Part shown: piece by piece, positions 6,209 to 14,825 of the stretch
How the letters are laid out: every line of letters begins with the position of its first letter
Position numbering within the stretch: the stretch's first letter is position 1
Source of the DNA: a virus
Strand: one strand, 5' to 3'
DNA: 30,965 nucleotides
IMG/VR virus record: IMGVR_UViG_3300024520_000334
Location: 1-30,965 of that record
Position numbers and translations under genes: made by a program
The notes under the pieces: model-generated
Told to the model about the DNA's origin: nothing
Databases searched by the model: none
The model's input: the letters and a program-made list of their open reading frames with translations, nothing else

Positions 6209-8208
6209 TATTTGCTACCTTCTGAATCAAGTGTGTTTTTAGCTGTCTCTCTTGCGTTCTGACTAGCAGCTGTAAAGAATGGTATGACTTTATTAAGAGC
6301 CGCTCTTTCTGCTGCACTACCTTTAGGCGCATTAGCTAGTTTTAATAATAAATTCCTCATTCCTGCGCTTTCATATGTTCGCGCTATACCTGCTAAAGCC
6401 CCTGCTGCGCCAAAAGATATCCCGGCATCAACTTGCGCCCCTGCTATGGCTGCAACAGGTGCCGCTAACTGTTGTCCTGTTGCGGTAGATACAGGTGCCT
6501 CTTGCGCACGTCTAGTGGCCTGTAAAACCTTTGTAATGCCATCAAGTTGCTTCTTGTCAGCACCCTTAAAAAATACATTTATTGCTTTTTGTTTAGCTGG
6601 CTTTAGTAATGCACTTGTAAACTTGTTTGGATTAGCACCTGCACCAAAAAAACCACTCTCTGTTAATGCATCGCGAATAATTGATAGCTGCGCCGATTTC
6701 CTGCCATCGTCACCAACTAAGGAGTTAAGCCTTTTTAGCTCGCTAGGTTTACCAGCTTTTAATATATTGGCAATTACTTCTGGTGTGCCCTCACCTTTCT
6801 TTAACAACCTGGATATTTCTGTATTTTTTGCCTTCTTATATCCATCTGCAAATATTCTATTACTTCTTATCCATTTAGCCGCCGCCCCTCGATCATTGGC
6901 AGATGCAAAATCTAGCAAGTCACCATCAATAGACTTTTTGACAGCCTGTAGCGGTGCCGATGCCTTAGTTGGTAACACTTCACCCTTAAATGCTGCGCTT
7001 ATATCATCTATTAGATTCGATCTTAAATCTTTTACTAATCCAAAGTCAGCATTTTGTATAGACTCTTTTAAGCTACTTAGCCTTTCAATTATCTCTGGGC
7101 TTGCATCTGATCTAAGTCGATTTTGTTTAGCTATCTGGTCATCAATCGCATTCAATGTCTTTGATACACCAACCTCTCCAAATTCATTTAGTTTTTCTAC
7201 TGCTTCGTTTCTGATTGTCGCTGCCTTGTTCAACTGCTGAGCCACGCCTCTTTTAAGGCTTTTGAATATGCCAGCTTCAATGGGTGCGTCTAAAGTAAGC
7301 CCTAGCTCCTGGGCTAAACCCTCAACTACATCAATCCTAGCTCTTTGCTGCGCTGCTCTTTTGCCGCCCGTCCCCAATACTCCTAGCTTCTCGCCTAGGT
7401 GCTGCATCGTCTTACTAAGGAAACCATTTGGAGGCAAAACGTCAGTTGTTAGGATATCGATCCCCTTTTCTTTACCCTGTCTTATCAGCTCCTTAATAGG
7501 CTCCCCAACCTTACCCCCTACCGCTCTGGCTAATGGTGATAGTATTTTCTCACCTACCACTTGACCTACAGGAGATAACGCGGCAGATATCCCAACGTCA
7601 GCCGCATCAAATTCACCACCTGAAGCAGCCTGAACGGTTTCAATTCCTGTTTGAGTCGCACCAGAAGCTGCAGCAAGCTTACCAAGACCTAGAGCGCCAC
7701 CAGCAAGCCCGGCCCGACCAGCTGGAAGAAATGCAGCAGTAATACCTAGCCCTTGTAATATGTCGAACTGAGATAGATCAGGCTTGTTAAGCTCTACGAC
7801 TGCCCCCGTTTTATTATTAACTGCAATTAATCTACCTTGAGGGGTTTGTGAACTTGGAGGCGTCATTGTTACGCCAACATTACGGAAGTTAGCCGTAAGT
7901 ACTTGAGACAATTCTTGAGGGTTCGTAGCTGTTAACAAAGCAGGCACTATAGCAGCAATCCTAAGCTTATCTTCACCACTTAGCAAACCACCTGAGCCAA
8001 TCTCAGGTACTTCTTTGAGTCTCTCTGTTAGTCGAGGGTCTTCACTTTCTAAAGCAGCCCGATTGATGCCCGTCATTGTCTCCAAGCCAAGGCCGACAGC
8101 AGCTTCGCCAGCCTTTCTCAAAGCGCTTTGTTGAGGCTCTTGTTGGGACTGTCTTTGCCTAGCCTTCGCTAAAGCTATTGCTCTCTGTTGCTCGATACTA
8201 AGAGCCAT
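6208..8208 (-). CDS. Large internal virion / DNA ejection protein
   Basis: The 666-residue product lies in the slot where P22- and BPP-1-type phages encode internal proteins ejected with DNA. It starts MALSIEQQRAIALAKARQR, a helix seen at the N-terminus of many such proteins. Residues about 155-215 are Gly/Ala-rich and apolar (ITAAFLPAGRAGLAGGALGLG), suited to membrane insertion. The middle (about 280-560) is helical and charged, and a second apolar stretch (about 585-615, AAPVAAIAGAQ) precedes the C-terminus. Start and stop overlap the neighbours (TAATG). The role is inferred from position and composition; no enzymatic motif was seen. Confidence 0.6.
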   Translation of the reverse strand: MALSIEQQRAIALAKARQRQSQQEPQQSALRKAGEAAVGLGLETMTGINRAALESEDPRLTERLKEVPEIGSGGLLSGEDKLRIAAIVPALLTATNPQELSQVLTANFRNVGVTMTPPSSQTPQGRLIAVNNKTGAVVELNKPDLSQFDILQGLGITAAFLPAGRAGLAGGALGLGKLAAASGATQTGIETVQAASGGEFDAADVGISAALSPVGQVVGEKILSPLARAVGGKVGEPIKELIRQGKEKGIDILTTDVLPPNGFLSKTMQHLGEKLGVLGTGGKRAAQQRARIDVVEGLAQELGLTLDAPIEAGIFKSLKRGVAQQLNKAATIRNEAVEKLNEFGEVGVSKTLNAIDDQIAKQNRLRSDASPEIIERLSSLKESIQNADFGLVKDLRSNLIDDISAAFKGEVLPTKASAPLQAVKKSIDGDLLDFASANDRGAAAKWIRSNRIFADGYKKAKNTEISRLLKKGEGTPEVIANILKAGKPSELKRLNSLVGDDGRKSAQLSIIRDALTESGFFGAGANPNKFTSALLKPAKQKAINVFFKGADKKQLDGITKVLQATRRAQEAPVSTATGQQLAAPVAAIAGAQVDAGISFGAAGALAGIARTYESAGMRNLLLKLANAPKGSAAERAALNKVIPFFTAASQNARETAKNTLDSEGSK

Positions 8209-9491
8209 TAGAATAACGCCCTTTCTTCTGGTGTCATGAATTGGAGCAACTCTTGATCTACTTCAGTGCTTTCCGCTTTCTTAACAAGAGTCTCTTTCTT
8301 TAGTTGGTTGCGCGAGGCCGCATCACTGAACACAACCCTGACTCTACTTAACTCCTTCCTGGCTGCATTATCACTAATTAAAGGATTTGCTAATATCGTT
8401 GCCGACTTCTCTAACGTTTTAGCTTCACTGTCTGTGATGGTTCCCTGTCCTTTCAGCTTTTGCCTTGACTCAAGCGATAGCAGTCCTACAACGCGTTCAA
8501 CATCAGCTATAGCGTCTATTGATTCTTGCGACTTAAGAAGGTCGGGGGTATTTGCAACTAATTTCCCGTAAGCACTAGTGAATCGGTCACCATTTAATAG
8601 ACTGTCGATTACTGAGGCGGCATTTAACGCTTCATCTCTGCGAACAGTTTTAGCGTTGATTATGTCTTGACGGCCTTGATTAGTTTTGGCTCTTGTTTCG
8701 TCAAGCTTGATCGCATCTAGGGCTAACTTTATTTCACCTAGTGGCGTCTTAACCTCCGCCTCTCCAACACTTTTAACTATAGCGCCCTCAATGAGTGGCT
8801 TCTTCTCTAACTCAACATCTAGTTTAGCGCCTGTAGTGCCGCTAGCCTCAGTTATTTTCTTGCCTGTAGACTCTGCGGCAGTTTGGCCAAACGCCCCCGT
8901 TTGACTTATTGCGCCGACCGGCTGCCGATCAGAGCCATCAATTGCCGCTAACACAGACCTAACTTCACCAGTATTAGGGTCTCTAGCAGTCGTGCCAAAA
9001 AACAAATTACTTTTTGAATCTTTAAATGTAGATTGTGCGCCAAACTGAGTAGCGGAGCCTCTACCAGAGGTCTGCTGAGCATCAAAAGCAGTAATTTCGT
9101 CCTGAGTTTGCAGCATGTATTGCTTTGGATCTGTGTGGAACTCTGCTAACTCAGCGTTTATGGCCTCCTGGTCACCATGAAAACCATTTTTGATGCCTTC
9201 GATAACGCCACCAATATCTTTCCGGCTCCATGCTAAGACAGCTTGCCTGGCGCCTAATACTTGCCGCTGTTGGAACTCATTAGCCTCTAACTGCTTTCGC
9301 TTTTGCTCTGCTAATAGTAGCGCTTCATCACCAGCTGCAAGATCCTGTGTCCCCTGCAGCAGACTCTGGTCAAGTAATTGGTTGCGTATTGGCTGCTCTT
9401 GTAATGCTCGACCTATTTTAAGCCCTGTCGGAATGTTTCCAGCAATATCAGGAGATCTGCCCTGTAAAAGAATATTCGCGTCTAATGGCAT
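8208..9491 (-). CDS. Internal virion / DNA ejection protein
   Basis: A 427-residue, Gln/Ala-rich, mostly helical protein. It begins MPLDANILLQGRSPD, continues with a Gln-rich helix (LLAEQKRKQLEANEFQQRQ) and has a low-complexity Ser/Thr/Gly region around 140-215. The C-terminal half is charged helix (IDSLLNGDRFTSAYGKL, then VERVVGLLSLESRQKLKG), ending FMTPEERALF. It sits between two other putative ejection proteins and overlaps the stop of the upstream gene by 10 nt, with GGAG 7 nt before ATG. Assignment comes from gene order in BPP-1/P22-like phages. Confidence 0.55.
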   Translation of the reverse strand: MPLDANILLQGRSPDIAGNIPTGLKIGRALQEQPIRNQLLDQSLLQGTQDLAAGDEALLLAEQKRKQLEANEFQQRQVLGARQAVLAWSRKDIGGVIEGIKNGFHGDQEAINAELAEFHTDPKQYMLQTQDEITAFDAQQTSGRGSATQFGAQSTFKDSKSNLFFGTTARDPNTGEVRSVLAAIDGSDRQPVGAISQTGAFGQTAAESTGKKITEASGTTGAKLDVELEKKPLIEGAIVKSVGEAEVKTPLGEIKLALDAIKLDETRAKTNQGRQDIINAKTVRRDEALNAASVIDSLLNGDRFTSAYGKLVANTPDLLKSQESIDAIADVERVVGLLSLESRQKLKGQGTITDSEAKTLEKSATILANPLISDNAARKELSRVRVVFSDAASRNQLKKETLVKKAESTEVDQELLQFMTPEERALF

Positions 9492-10354
9492 CTCAGAACT
9501 CCGTAATCAACTAAGTAATACCCATCAGTACCTTTAAATACTGATTCTGGATGCGTTTCAATAAGTTCTTGAGCTAACGGCCCTCGCTGTTCCTGATTGC
9601 CTGCAATGCGCTTGCCTTCGTCGTTCCATTCCCAGGTATAAACATTAATACCGTTTACCGTTTCAGCGTATCGAATGTTTTCTTTAAGCCTAACGTCTGA
9701 GCTAGCAAGCAATAAACCAGCCCCCAAACCAAGTCCCTGACCTAGTAAATCATTTCGTGAATTTTGATCTGCTATCCCGCCAGCAGCTCGAACATTACCT
9801 ATACCTTGGATAATTTCCTGGCCGCTAGTCGCTTGCTGTGTTGCCGCATTCGCACCAAGTCTGGTTTGATCGAATAGTTGGCCAAATTGTAGTTGGTTTT
9901 CTGATATCCTATTCTGGAATTCAGCTTGCTGATTTTGTATATCTTGCTGCTGGAATCCTTGTCCTAGTCGTAAAATGTTTTGTGTTAATAGATCATTAGT
10001 CTCACCGCTTCCGCCCCTGCCTAAAGCGCCTTGCTGGTTAATCAATTGTTGATTTTGCTGCTCTGCCAACGCTGTGAACAATGGGTTATTAAGAACTCTG
10101 GACGGGTCTCTATTAAATGTCTGAAATCCAGGTTGGAATTGGGCACCGGGCAACTGCTCACCCGCCACCGTACCTATTTCCCGGAACGGTCTTGTAAGCT
10201 TTGCACCAAATTTGAGAGCATCTTTACCCGCCTTCGCTTGGATTGCTGCGCCCTCAGTACCAGCGTCCCCAGCAGCTCCACCTAATATACTGTTTGTTAA
10301 CGAACTAATCCCGCTGCCTATTGGATTAACAAAATCACTTAAAATAAAGCCCAT
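9482..10354 (-). CDS. Ejection-type protein with C-terminal S74 chaperone/peptidase domain
   Basis: The 290-residue product has two parts. Residues 1-215 resemble an internal virion protein: Gly-rich N-terminus (NSILGGAAGDAG), then a Gln/Asn-rich helix (about 95-165, LAEQQNQQLINQQG) and an apolar GLGLGAGLLLA segment. Residues 219-290 match the peptidase S74 intramolecular chaperone domain: SDVRLKENI at the start, NVYTWEWND, then GPLAQELIETHPESV and YYLVDYGVL. In S74 proteins the Ser of this SD motif is the self-cleavage nucleophile that releases the domain after trimer folding. GGAG lies 6 nt before the ATG. Finding this domain on a Gln-rich ejection-like protein rather than on a spike is noteworthy. 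Confidence 0.65.
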   Translation of the reverse strand: MGFILSDFVNPIGSGISSLTNSILGGAAGDAGTEGAAIQAKAGKDALKFGAKLTRPFREIGTVAGEQLPGAQFQPGFQTFNRDPSRVLNNPLFTALAEQQNQQLINQQGALGRGGSGETNDLLTQNILRLGQGFQQQDIQNQQAEFQNRISENQLQFGQLFDQTRLGANAATQQATSGQEIIQGIGNVRAAGGIADQNSRNDLLGQGLGLGAGLLLASSDVRLKENIRYAETVNGINVYTWEWNDEGKRIAGNQEQRGPLAQELIETHPESVFKGTDGYYLVDYGVLRCH

Positions 10355-10363
10355 AATTTACTC

Positions 10364-10702
10364 CTACGTTACAGTAGTTCCAGAACAGTTAACGTTTATA
10401 TCTGTACCCGCATCCTGAGCAGCCTGCAATGTCATGCCCTCAGTTAAAACTTCACCTTGGACGAGTATGCAATTCCACTCACCTTTTCCTGCAATAGCTT
10501 TTTGTGCTACTTCTGTTCCTGTGTCTGCTGTTCCTGACGTTTCAACAATATAAACGGTTACAGTTCTGGTAGTTGTGCCCGTATTACGGAATGACAGTTT
10601 TCTAATAACCTGCTTAGTGTTAGCCGCAACTGCTAACATTAACGCCTCTGCAGAGCTAGAAAGCTGGTTATTATGTGTGAAGTTTTGCGGATCTCTAGCC
10701 AT
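10364..10702 (-). CDS. Small structural beta protein, probable tail/neck component
   Basis: The start is taken at ATG 10702 (MARDPQNF), because GAGGAT lies at ribosome-site distance, while an alternative ATG at 10714 falls in that site and in the previous stop. The 112-residue product is a compact beta domain: LRKLSFRN-like strand (VIRKLSFRNTGTTTRTVTVY), then WNCILVQGEVL, GMTLQAAQDAGTDI. Short proteins of this type accompany tail needle and fibre genes in podoviruses. Exact role unknown. Confidence 0.55.
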   Translation of the reverse strand: MARDPQNFTHNNQLSSSAEALMLAVAANTKQVIRKLSFRNTGTTTRTVTVYIVETSGTADTGTEVAQKAIAGKGEWNCILVQGEVLTEGMTLQAAQDAGTDINVNCSGTTVT

Positions 10703-10703
10703 T

Positions 10704-11882
10704 TTAAAAACCATCCTCTACTAAAACTAAATCAAAACTTGAATGCGCGTCTACGTCATTTGCTGACGCGATGCCCTGTATTTTAATTATCCCTGGTCCG
10801 TTAAATTTTGGCCTCGACTCGAATTTCTCTTCGAAAGAGTTTGTGCCGGTACTTTGTACAGAAGCATCTTGCTGCCTTATATATGCAAGCGTTTGAACGT
10901 CTGGGTTAGGGTTAAATCTAATTTGGAAATCGGCGCTAGCAACTGCCCCGGATGCCTTATCAATACCAACCATCCATCGAGTCATATAAGCCACTTGAGT
11001 TGAAGGGAAGCCATAAATTGCTTGTTCTGTTTGCCCACCCTCTGGAAGAATCACCGCTGTTATTGTGCTATCTGGCGCTGCTGCCGTTGCTGTGATCGTT
11101 CCTTTATTCGATCCTGGCCCTGTGCTTGTTGATTGTGGCGCTGCTACCATACTATTTATCATCACCGCAGCGTTATTCATTGCCACGCCTGCGTTTATGT
11201 CGCCAGACACTGTTTCGGTTGTTTCTGCTGTGTCCCAGTCTGGTAGATAATAGACTAGTACGCTAGTAGTTCCTGTCCCACCAGATACATCCGCCGCGCT
11301 ATCACTTGATATGGTGTGAATTCTTGCTGCTGTTGGGGCTAGCCAGACTGATTGTGTTGTAGCTGCGTTAGCTCTAGACCAGACATCAGTGGCAGAAGTC
11401 TGCAACCCCGAAGGCGCCTCGCCGAATTGGTTTACACTCGAATGGCCTGGTATGCTGCCTTTTGCAACTTCAAGAAAAAAATCTTTTACGTCCACTTCGT
11501 CACTCTCCGAAAAAGGCCATGTCATAATCTCGTTTTCTAACTCACTGACACGCTCTAAAAGATCATGTAATATTTCGCTTTCGCTAGATTCTTCAATCTC
11601 TTGGACTAAACCTGAAATAATAGAAACTTCTGTTTCTAAATCGCTTATTAGCTCATCAACATTCGAAGTCTGGATGCCGGGCTCGTATAGTTCTCCGTTT
11701 TGAGTTTCCGAAATTGCATCATCTGAACCGCCTATCCGCTCCCAGGCATCATATTTCTGCCTGAAATCTGTCTCTAGCCAATGCCTGAACTCGCTCGTGG
11801 CTACTCCATTTTCGTCAACTACCCGAGCTCCTTCTCTGAGTTGGTCTAAAAAGTTCTCAGGTGGATCAACTTTAATAGTCAT
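10704..11882 (-). CDS. Tail needle/fibre-like protein with coiled coil and beta domain
   Basis: The 392-residue product starts MTIKVDPPENFLDQLREG, common for short tail-fibre subunits. A helical, acidic stretch at about 75-125 (VDELISDLETEVSIISGLV, then LHDLLERVSELENEI) looks like a trimeric coiled coil. From about residue 140 the protein is Ser/Thr/Ala-rich beta structure ending ASANDVDAHSSFDLVLVEDGF. It lies between the gp10-like nozzle gene and ejection genes, the region of distal tail parts. GGGGGAT lies before ATG and the start overlaps the upstream stop. Whether it is needle or fibre is uncertain. Confidence 0.5.
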   Translation of the reverse strand: MTIKVDPPENFLDQLREGARVVDENGVATSEFRHWLETDFRQKYDAWERIGGSDDAISETQNGELYEPGIQTSNVDELISDLETEVSIISGLVQEIEESSESEILHDLLERVSELENEIMTWPFSESDEVDVKDFFLEVAKGSIPGHSSVNQFGEAPSGLQTSATDVWSRANAATTQSVWLAPTAARIHTISSDSAADVSGGTGTTSVLVYYLPDWDTAETTETVSGDINAGVAMNNAAVMINSMVAAPQSTSTGPGSNKGTITATAAAPDSTITAVILPEGGQTEQAIYGFPSTQVAYMTRWMVGIDKASGAVASADFQIRFNPNPDVQTLAYIRQQDASVQSTGTNSFEEKFESRPKFNGPGIIKIQGIASANDVDAHSSFDLVLVEDGF

Positions 11883-13339
11883 TAATCCCCCATAAACTTA
11901 AGGCCAATTGATGCGCCGTGAATAGAGTAAAAAACAGGATCGTAACAAATCACCTCGAAGTCGGCTTCGTAAAATGACTCAGTATGATACCAACGCACTT
12001 TCAAAAGAGCGTCGCCCGTTCTGCCGATCTCGACTTCAGCCTCGTTAGACTGAGAGTTGCCACCATCAAACGATCCTTTAAAATAGACTCTAGGGTCTGA
12101 ACCTTGGCCAGTAGCAATACCCGTTCCTCTTTTCATGATCACTTCAAACCACGACATTTCTAACCGTGCGCCTGTTTTGCCAAGCAAACCTCCATGGATA
12201 GGAGGTGTTCGTCGTCGTCTTACAATTTTGTCCGTGTCATCTGTATAAGTTGTTAAATCAAGTTCTAGAAGGTCTCCAGAACCTTTCTTTTCTATCAAGT
12301 GCTTGTTAAAAGCTTTAAGATACATCGCGCCTATATAGCTGTCCTCGTCGGCTCCTGTGGATAATTGAAACCAATCGTCAACACCTGGACTTAATGCGTG
12401 GTTGCGTTCTGAGAACACCCATGTCTGATTATTAGCTGTAAAATTATTAACGTAATATGTACCGCCTTGAACTTCGATTATCCATGACTCACACGTGTCA
12501 TTTGCAAAGGTCTCGAAAGCATTCGCAGCAAACGCTGACGTTATGTTGATGGCTTGGGTAGAAGAGAACCTATAAAACCAACCGTCATCACCTCGAAAAT
12601 AAACATAGTTTTGTGATTTAACGACTGAATGAATATCTTTTAACCCGACTGGCATTGTTCCATTTTGTATTTTAGTTAATGGTGGGTTACCTGTTGAAAT
12701 CTTCCATGTCTCAATTGATCTTGAACCCATCAGATAGCAACGCTCATTAAAAACAAAAACCACCTTTAAATCGTCTGGCGAGCTTTCTGCAGTTGCAAAA
12801 TTATTGGTTTGAAATGAGTCGGGGTCGCCAAAGTCTGACATGAAAAACTTACCACTACCCACGTCATAGATTGCAAACCCGTTTAAGAAATCTACACTAT
12901 TTCCTTGACCTAGACTTAAGCCAGTGCTCGTTGTTGGAGATGAAAAAACAGACAACGCGCCTGTGGATGTGTTGTATTGATACCACTTCGATCCAGTCGC
13001 AATAATTAAATTAGTACCGTCATCCCGCATTACACAACGTTGTGTACCGTCAATAGTGCCTATCGATGTCTCAACACCCGATGAAGTAACAGAATAAAGT
13101 GTTGTATCACTGATTTTGTACACTACAGAATTAAGTTCGTGCGCTCCTCTAGGGTTTATTCCTGTGATAGCAGAGAATGCTTTAGAACCCAACCATGGAA
13201 CCAGAACTGATTGTGTTGCGCCGGTCTTATGTGTCTCAGGAACAAAGTTCATAGTGACCTGCGCACTATAGGATGAATCCCTATGCTCTGCCGAAGGTCC
13301 GACTATGTTGACAGGTACGTTGGTGAATGAGGTTATCAT
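11882..13339 (-). CDS. P22 gp10-like packaged-DNA stabilisation / tail nozzle protein
   Basis: The 485-residue protein matches the P22 gp10 family, a hexameric beta-propeller nozzle that closes the portal channel after packaging and carries the tail needle. Family hallmarks include an N-terminus with SYSAQVTMNFVPE, the strands CVMRDDGTNLIIATG, a LGQGNSVDFLNGFAIYD segment, KVVFVFNERCYLMGS-R-SIETWK, and a late RTPPIHGG followed by LEMSWFEVIMKRG. Length is close to P22 gp10 (472 residues). The start ATG overlaps the stop of the adaptor gene, with GAGGT upstream. Confidence 0.8.
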   Translation of the reverse strand: MITSFTNVPVNIVGPSAEHRDSSYSAQVTMNFVPETHKTGATQSVLVPWLGSKAFSAITGINPRGAHELNSVVYKISDTTLYSVTSSGVETSIGTIDGTQRCVMRDDGTNLIIATGSKWYQYNTSTGALSVFSSPTTSTGLSLGQGNSVDFLNGFAIYDVGSGKFFMSDFGDPDSFQTNNFATAESSPDDLKVVFVFNERCYLMGSRSIETWKISTGNPPLTKIQNGTMPVGLKDIHSVVKSQNYVYFRGDDGWFYRFSSTQAINITSAFAANAFETFANDTCESWIIEVQGGTYYVNNFTANNQTWVFSERNHALSPGVDDWFQLSTGADEDSYIGAMYLKAFNKHLIEKKGSGDLLELDLTTYTDDTDKIVRRRRTPPIHGGLLGKTGARLEMSWFEVIMKRGTGIATGQGSDPRVYFKGSFDGGNSQSNEAEVEIGRTGDALLKVRWYHTESFYEADFEVICYDPVFYSIHGASIGLKFMGD

Positions 13340-13986
13340 GGTCTATTACGACCTCTATGAATTTGTGGAGCGTTGCCATACCTTGCTTTACGTTCACCTT
13401 TATTTGCGCCACGAATAGCACCGAGCATTAACTTATGATACATGTCTGCCTTCTCTTCCTCAGAAAAATGCAGCCATAGCGCCCACAATGAGCCGAATAT
13501 ATAAACTGATGGATAGTTAGTTAATACTGAATTGGTTGTGTTCGAGCTACTTAGTGCAACCTCTTTCGCAAAGTACTGCATTTCAATTGAATAGGCTCGG
13601 TCTGGTATTCGTTCAAATTCTAACTGGCTTGTCACTGAAAAGAATATAGGTGCGTCAGTATTTGCGCTTAATATTAATTGATCTGGAGCCCTAAATGTTA
13701 TATCAACATCATTTGCGAAACCTGGAACTGTTGAAGTTTGAGCGTTTATCTTTAGCCTGCGCATCTCTAAAAAAAGATCTGGCAAAGCTAAGAACCTGGA
13801 TGAAGTGGATACCGTAGCCGTTGAGCGGGTATCCATCTCTTTAATTCGAAGTTGTGTTACTTCATTGCTGTAAAACTCTTCCTCAGCCATCAGAATAAAA
13901 TCATCAATAGTCGCGTCGTTAGCATCCTTACGCTTTGACTGACGCCTAAGAAAATCTAATAAATCTGCATAATTTGCAAGAGCCAT
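13336..13986 (-). CDS. Head-tail adaptor protein
   Basis: A 216-residue protein starting MALANYADLLDFLRRQSKR. Residues about 25-50 (IDDFILMAEEEFYSNEV) and the LALPDLFLEMRRLKIN segment fit phage adaptor proteins that dock under the portal, as in BPP-1-like and P22-like phages. The C-terminal half has an ALWLHFSEEEKADMYHKLM helix found in the same family. It lies directly before the gp10-like gene, the expected position for the connector. The start at 13986 follows AGTAAAAATGT, nearly the leader motif seen in the early blocks. Confidence 0.65.
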   Translation of the reverse strand: MALANYADLLDFLRRQSKRKDANDATIDDFILMAEEEFYSNEVTQLRIKEMDTRSTATVSTSSRFLALPDLFLEMRRLKINAQTSTVPGFANDVDITFRAPDQLILSANTDAPIFFSVTSQLEFERIPDRAYSIEMQYFAKEVALSSSNTTNSVLTNYPSVYIFGSLWALWLHFSEEEKADMYHKLMLGAIRGANKGERKARYGNAPQIHRGRNRP

Positions 13987-13992
13987 ACATTT

Positions 13993-14286
13993 TTACTCTT
14001 CTACTTTATCAATCTCAAATTCTTGGGATGGCTTTCTGCCTCGTGCTGGAATGTGATCAATCCAGGCTTTGCCGTTCCAGTATTCCATCCAGTTTGTAGA
14101 GAACGTATCAATTGCCTTTACAGCAACAACTTCTTTACCGTCCGGGCCTTTCATTAAATCGACTAATTCAAACTCATCACCAGGAGCGCCTTCTATGCCG
14201 CATCTTCGGCGCTGACTTGACCCATCAATATTGGGATAAAAACCAAAAAAACCTTCTTGCATACCTTCCTTAACACGCACTTTCAT
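13993..14286 (-). CDS. Small hypothetical head-region protein
   Basis: The 97-residue product begins MKVRVKEGMQEGFFGFYPN, contains RCGIEGAPGDEFELVD, and ends with a charged tail. It looks like a small beta-barrel. GAGGTAA precedes the ATG. Comparable small proteins lie between capsid and adaptor genes in BPP-1-like phages. A short hairpin (TGGCACC/GGTGTCA, about 14304-14324 on the - strand, no U-tract) lies in the 54-bp leader, so it is probably not a terminator. Confidence 0.55.
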   Translation of the reverse strand: MKVRVKEGMQEGFFGFYPNIDGSSQRRRCGIEGAPGDEFELVDLMKGPDGKEVVAVKAIDTFSTNWMEYWNGKAWIDHIPARGRKPSQEFEIDKVEE

Positions 14287-14340
14287 TGTTTACCTCGTTA
14301 CTGAATGACACCCGTTAAGGTGCCACCCAGTTTATCGATT

Positions 14341-14814
14341 TTACTGAATTGTAAAGCCATCAACATAAATAGCATCTGCGTCTACCATGTTCATTGGTAT
14401 CAACACTGCTGTAAATGTGCCTGTTGGAGTGGTTCCGGTTACATCGTAGCGAATGCCTAAGTATCTAGCACTCACTGCAGTTGAGCCAGGAGGGATAGGG
14501 ATAAAGAACTTAAACCCGGCAACCAACAAATCCGCATTTAATGCGGGTGCGTCAGGTGTGCCTGATTCAAATTTCAATGTTCCTACCTGTTGGCGACCTG
14601 TAGATTGAGCGGCATTAGTTGCATACTCAACCTTAAACTCGTAGTCCTCATCACCTGTGGTCTGGTCTGCTGCAACATCTACAGAGAACATAACACACAT
14701 GGGATTACCACTGCCGATAGAACGATCAACACTAAGGTCAATCACGTTTGTACCAACTGCGTCAGCTGTAATAGCTTGCGCGTCAGATAGTAACAATTGT
14801 GCATCTACATACAT
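14341..14814 (-). CDS. Bbp16-like capsid cement/decoration protein
   Basis: The 157-residue protein follows the major capsid gene, just as Bbp16 follows Bbp17 in Bordetella phage BPP-1. Sequence hallmarks are the start MYVDAQLLLSDAQAITADA, an NVIDLSVDRSIGSGNPMCVMF segment and a C-terminal YLGIRYDVTGTTPTGTFTAVL strand pair. The role in this family is to clamp neighbouring capsid subunits from outside. AAGGAG lies 7 nt before ATG. Identification is by family resemblance plus gene order. Confidence 0.72.
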   Translation of the reverse strand: MYVDAQLLLSDAQAITADAVGTNVIDLSVDRSIGSGNPMCVMFSVDVAADQTTGDEDYEFKVEYATNAAQSTGRQQVGTLKFESGTPDAPALNADLLVAGFKFFIPIPPGSTAVSARYLGIRYDVTGTTPTGTFTAVLIPMNMVDADAIYVDGFTIQ

Positions 14815-14825
14815 GATAGTTCTCC

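Noticed and set aside
6284-7240. 318-codon + strand frame opposite the large ejection protein gene
   Set aside because: Antisense frame of a well-supported - strand gene; low-complexity composition mirrors the Ala/Gly/Leu-rich sense protein, and no ribosome site or known domain is seen.
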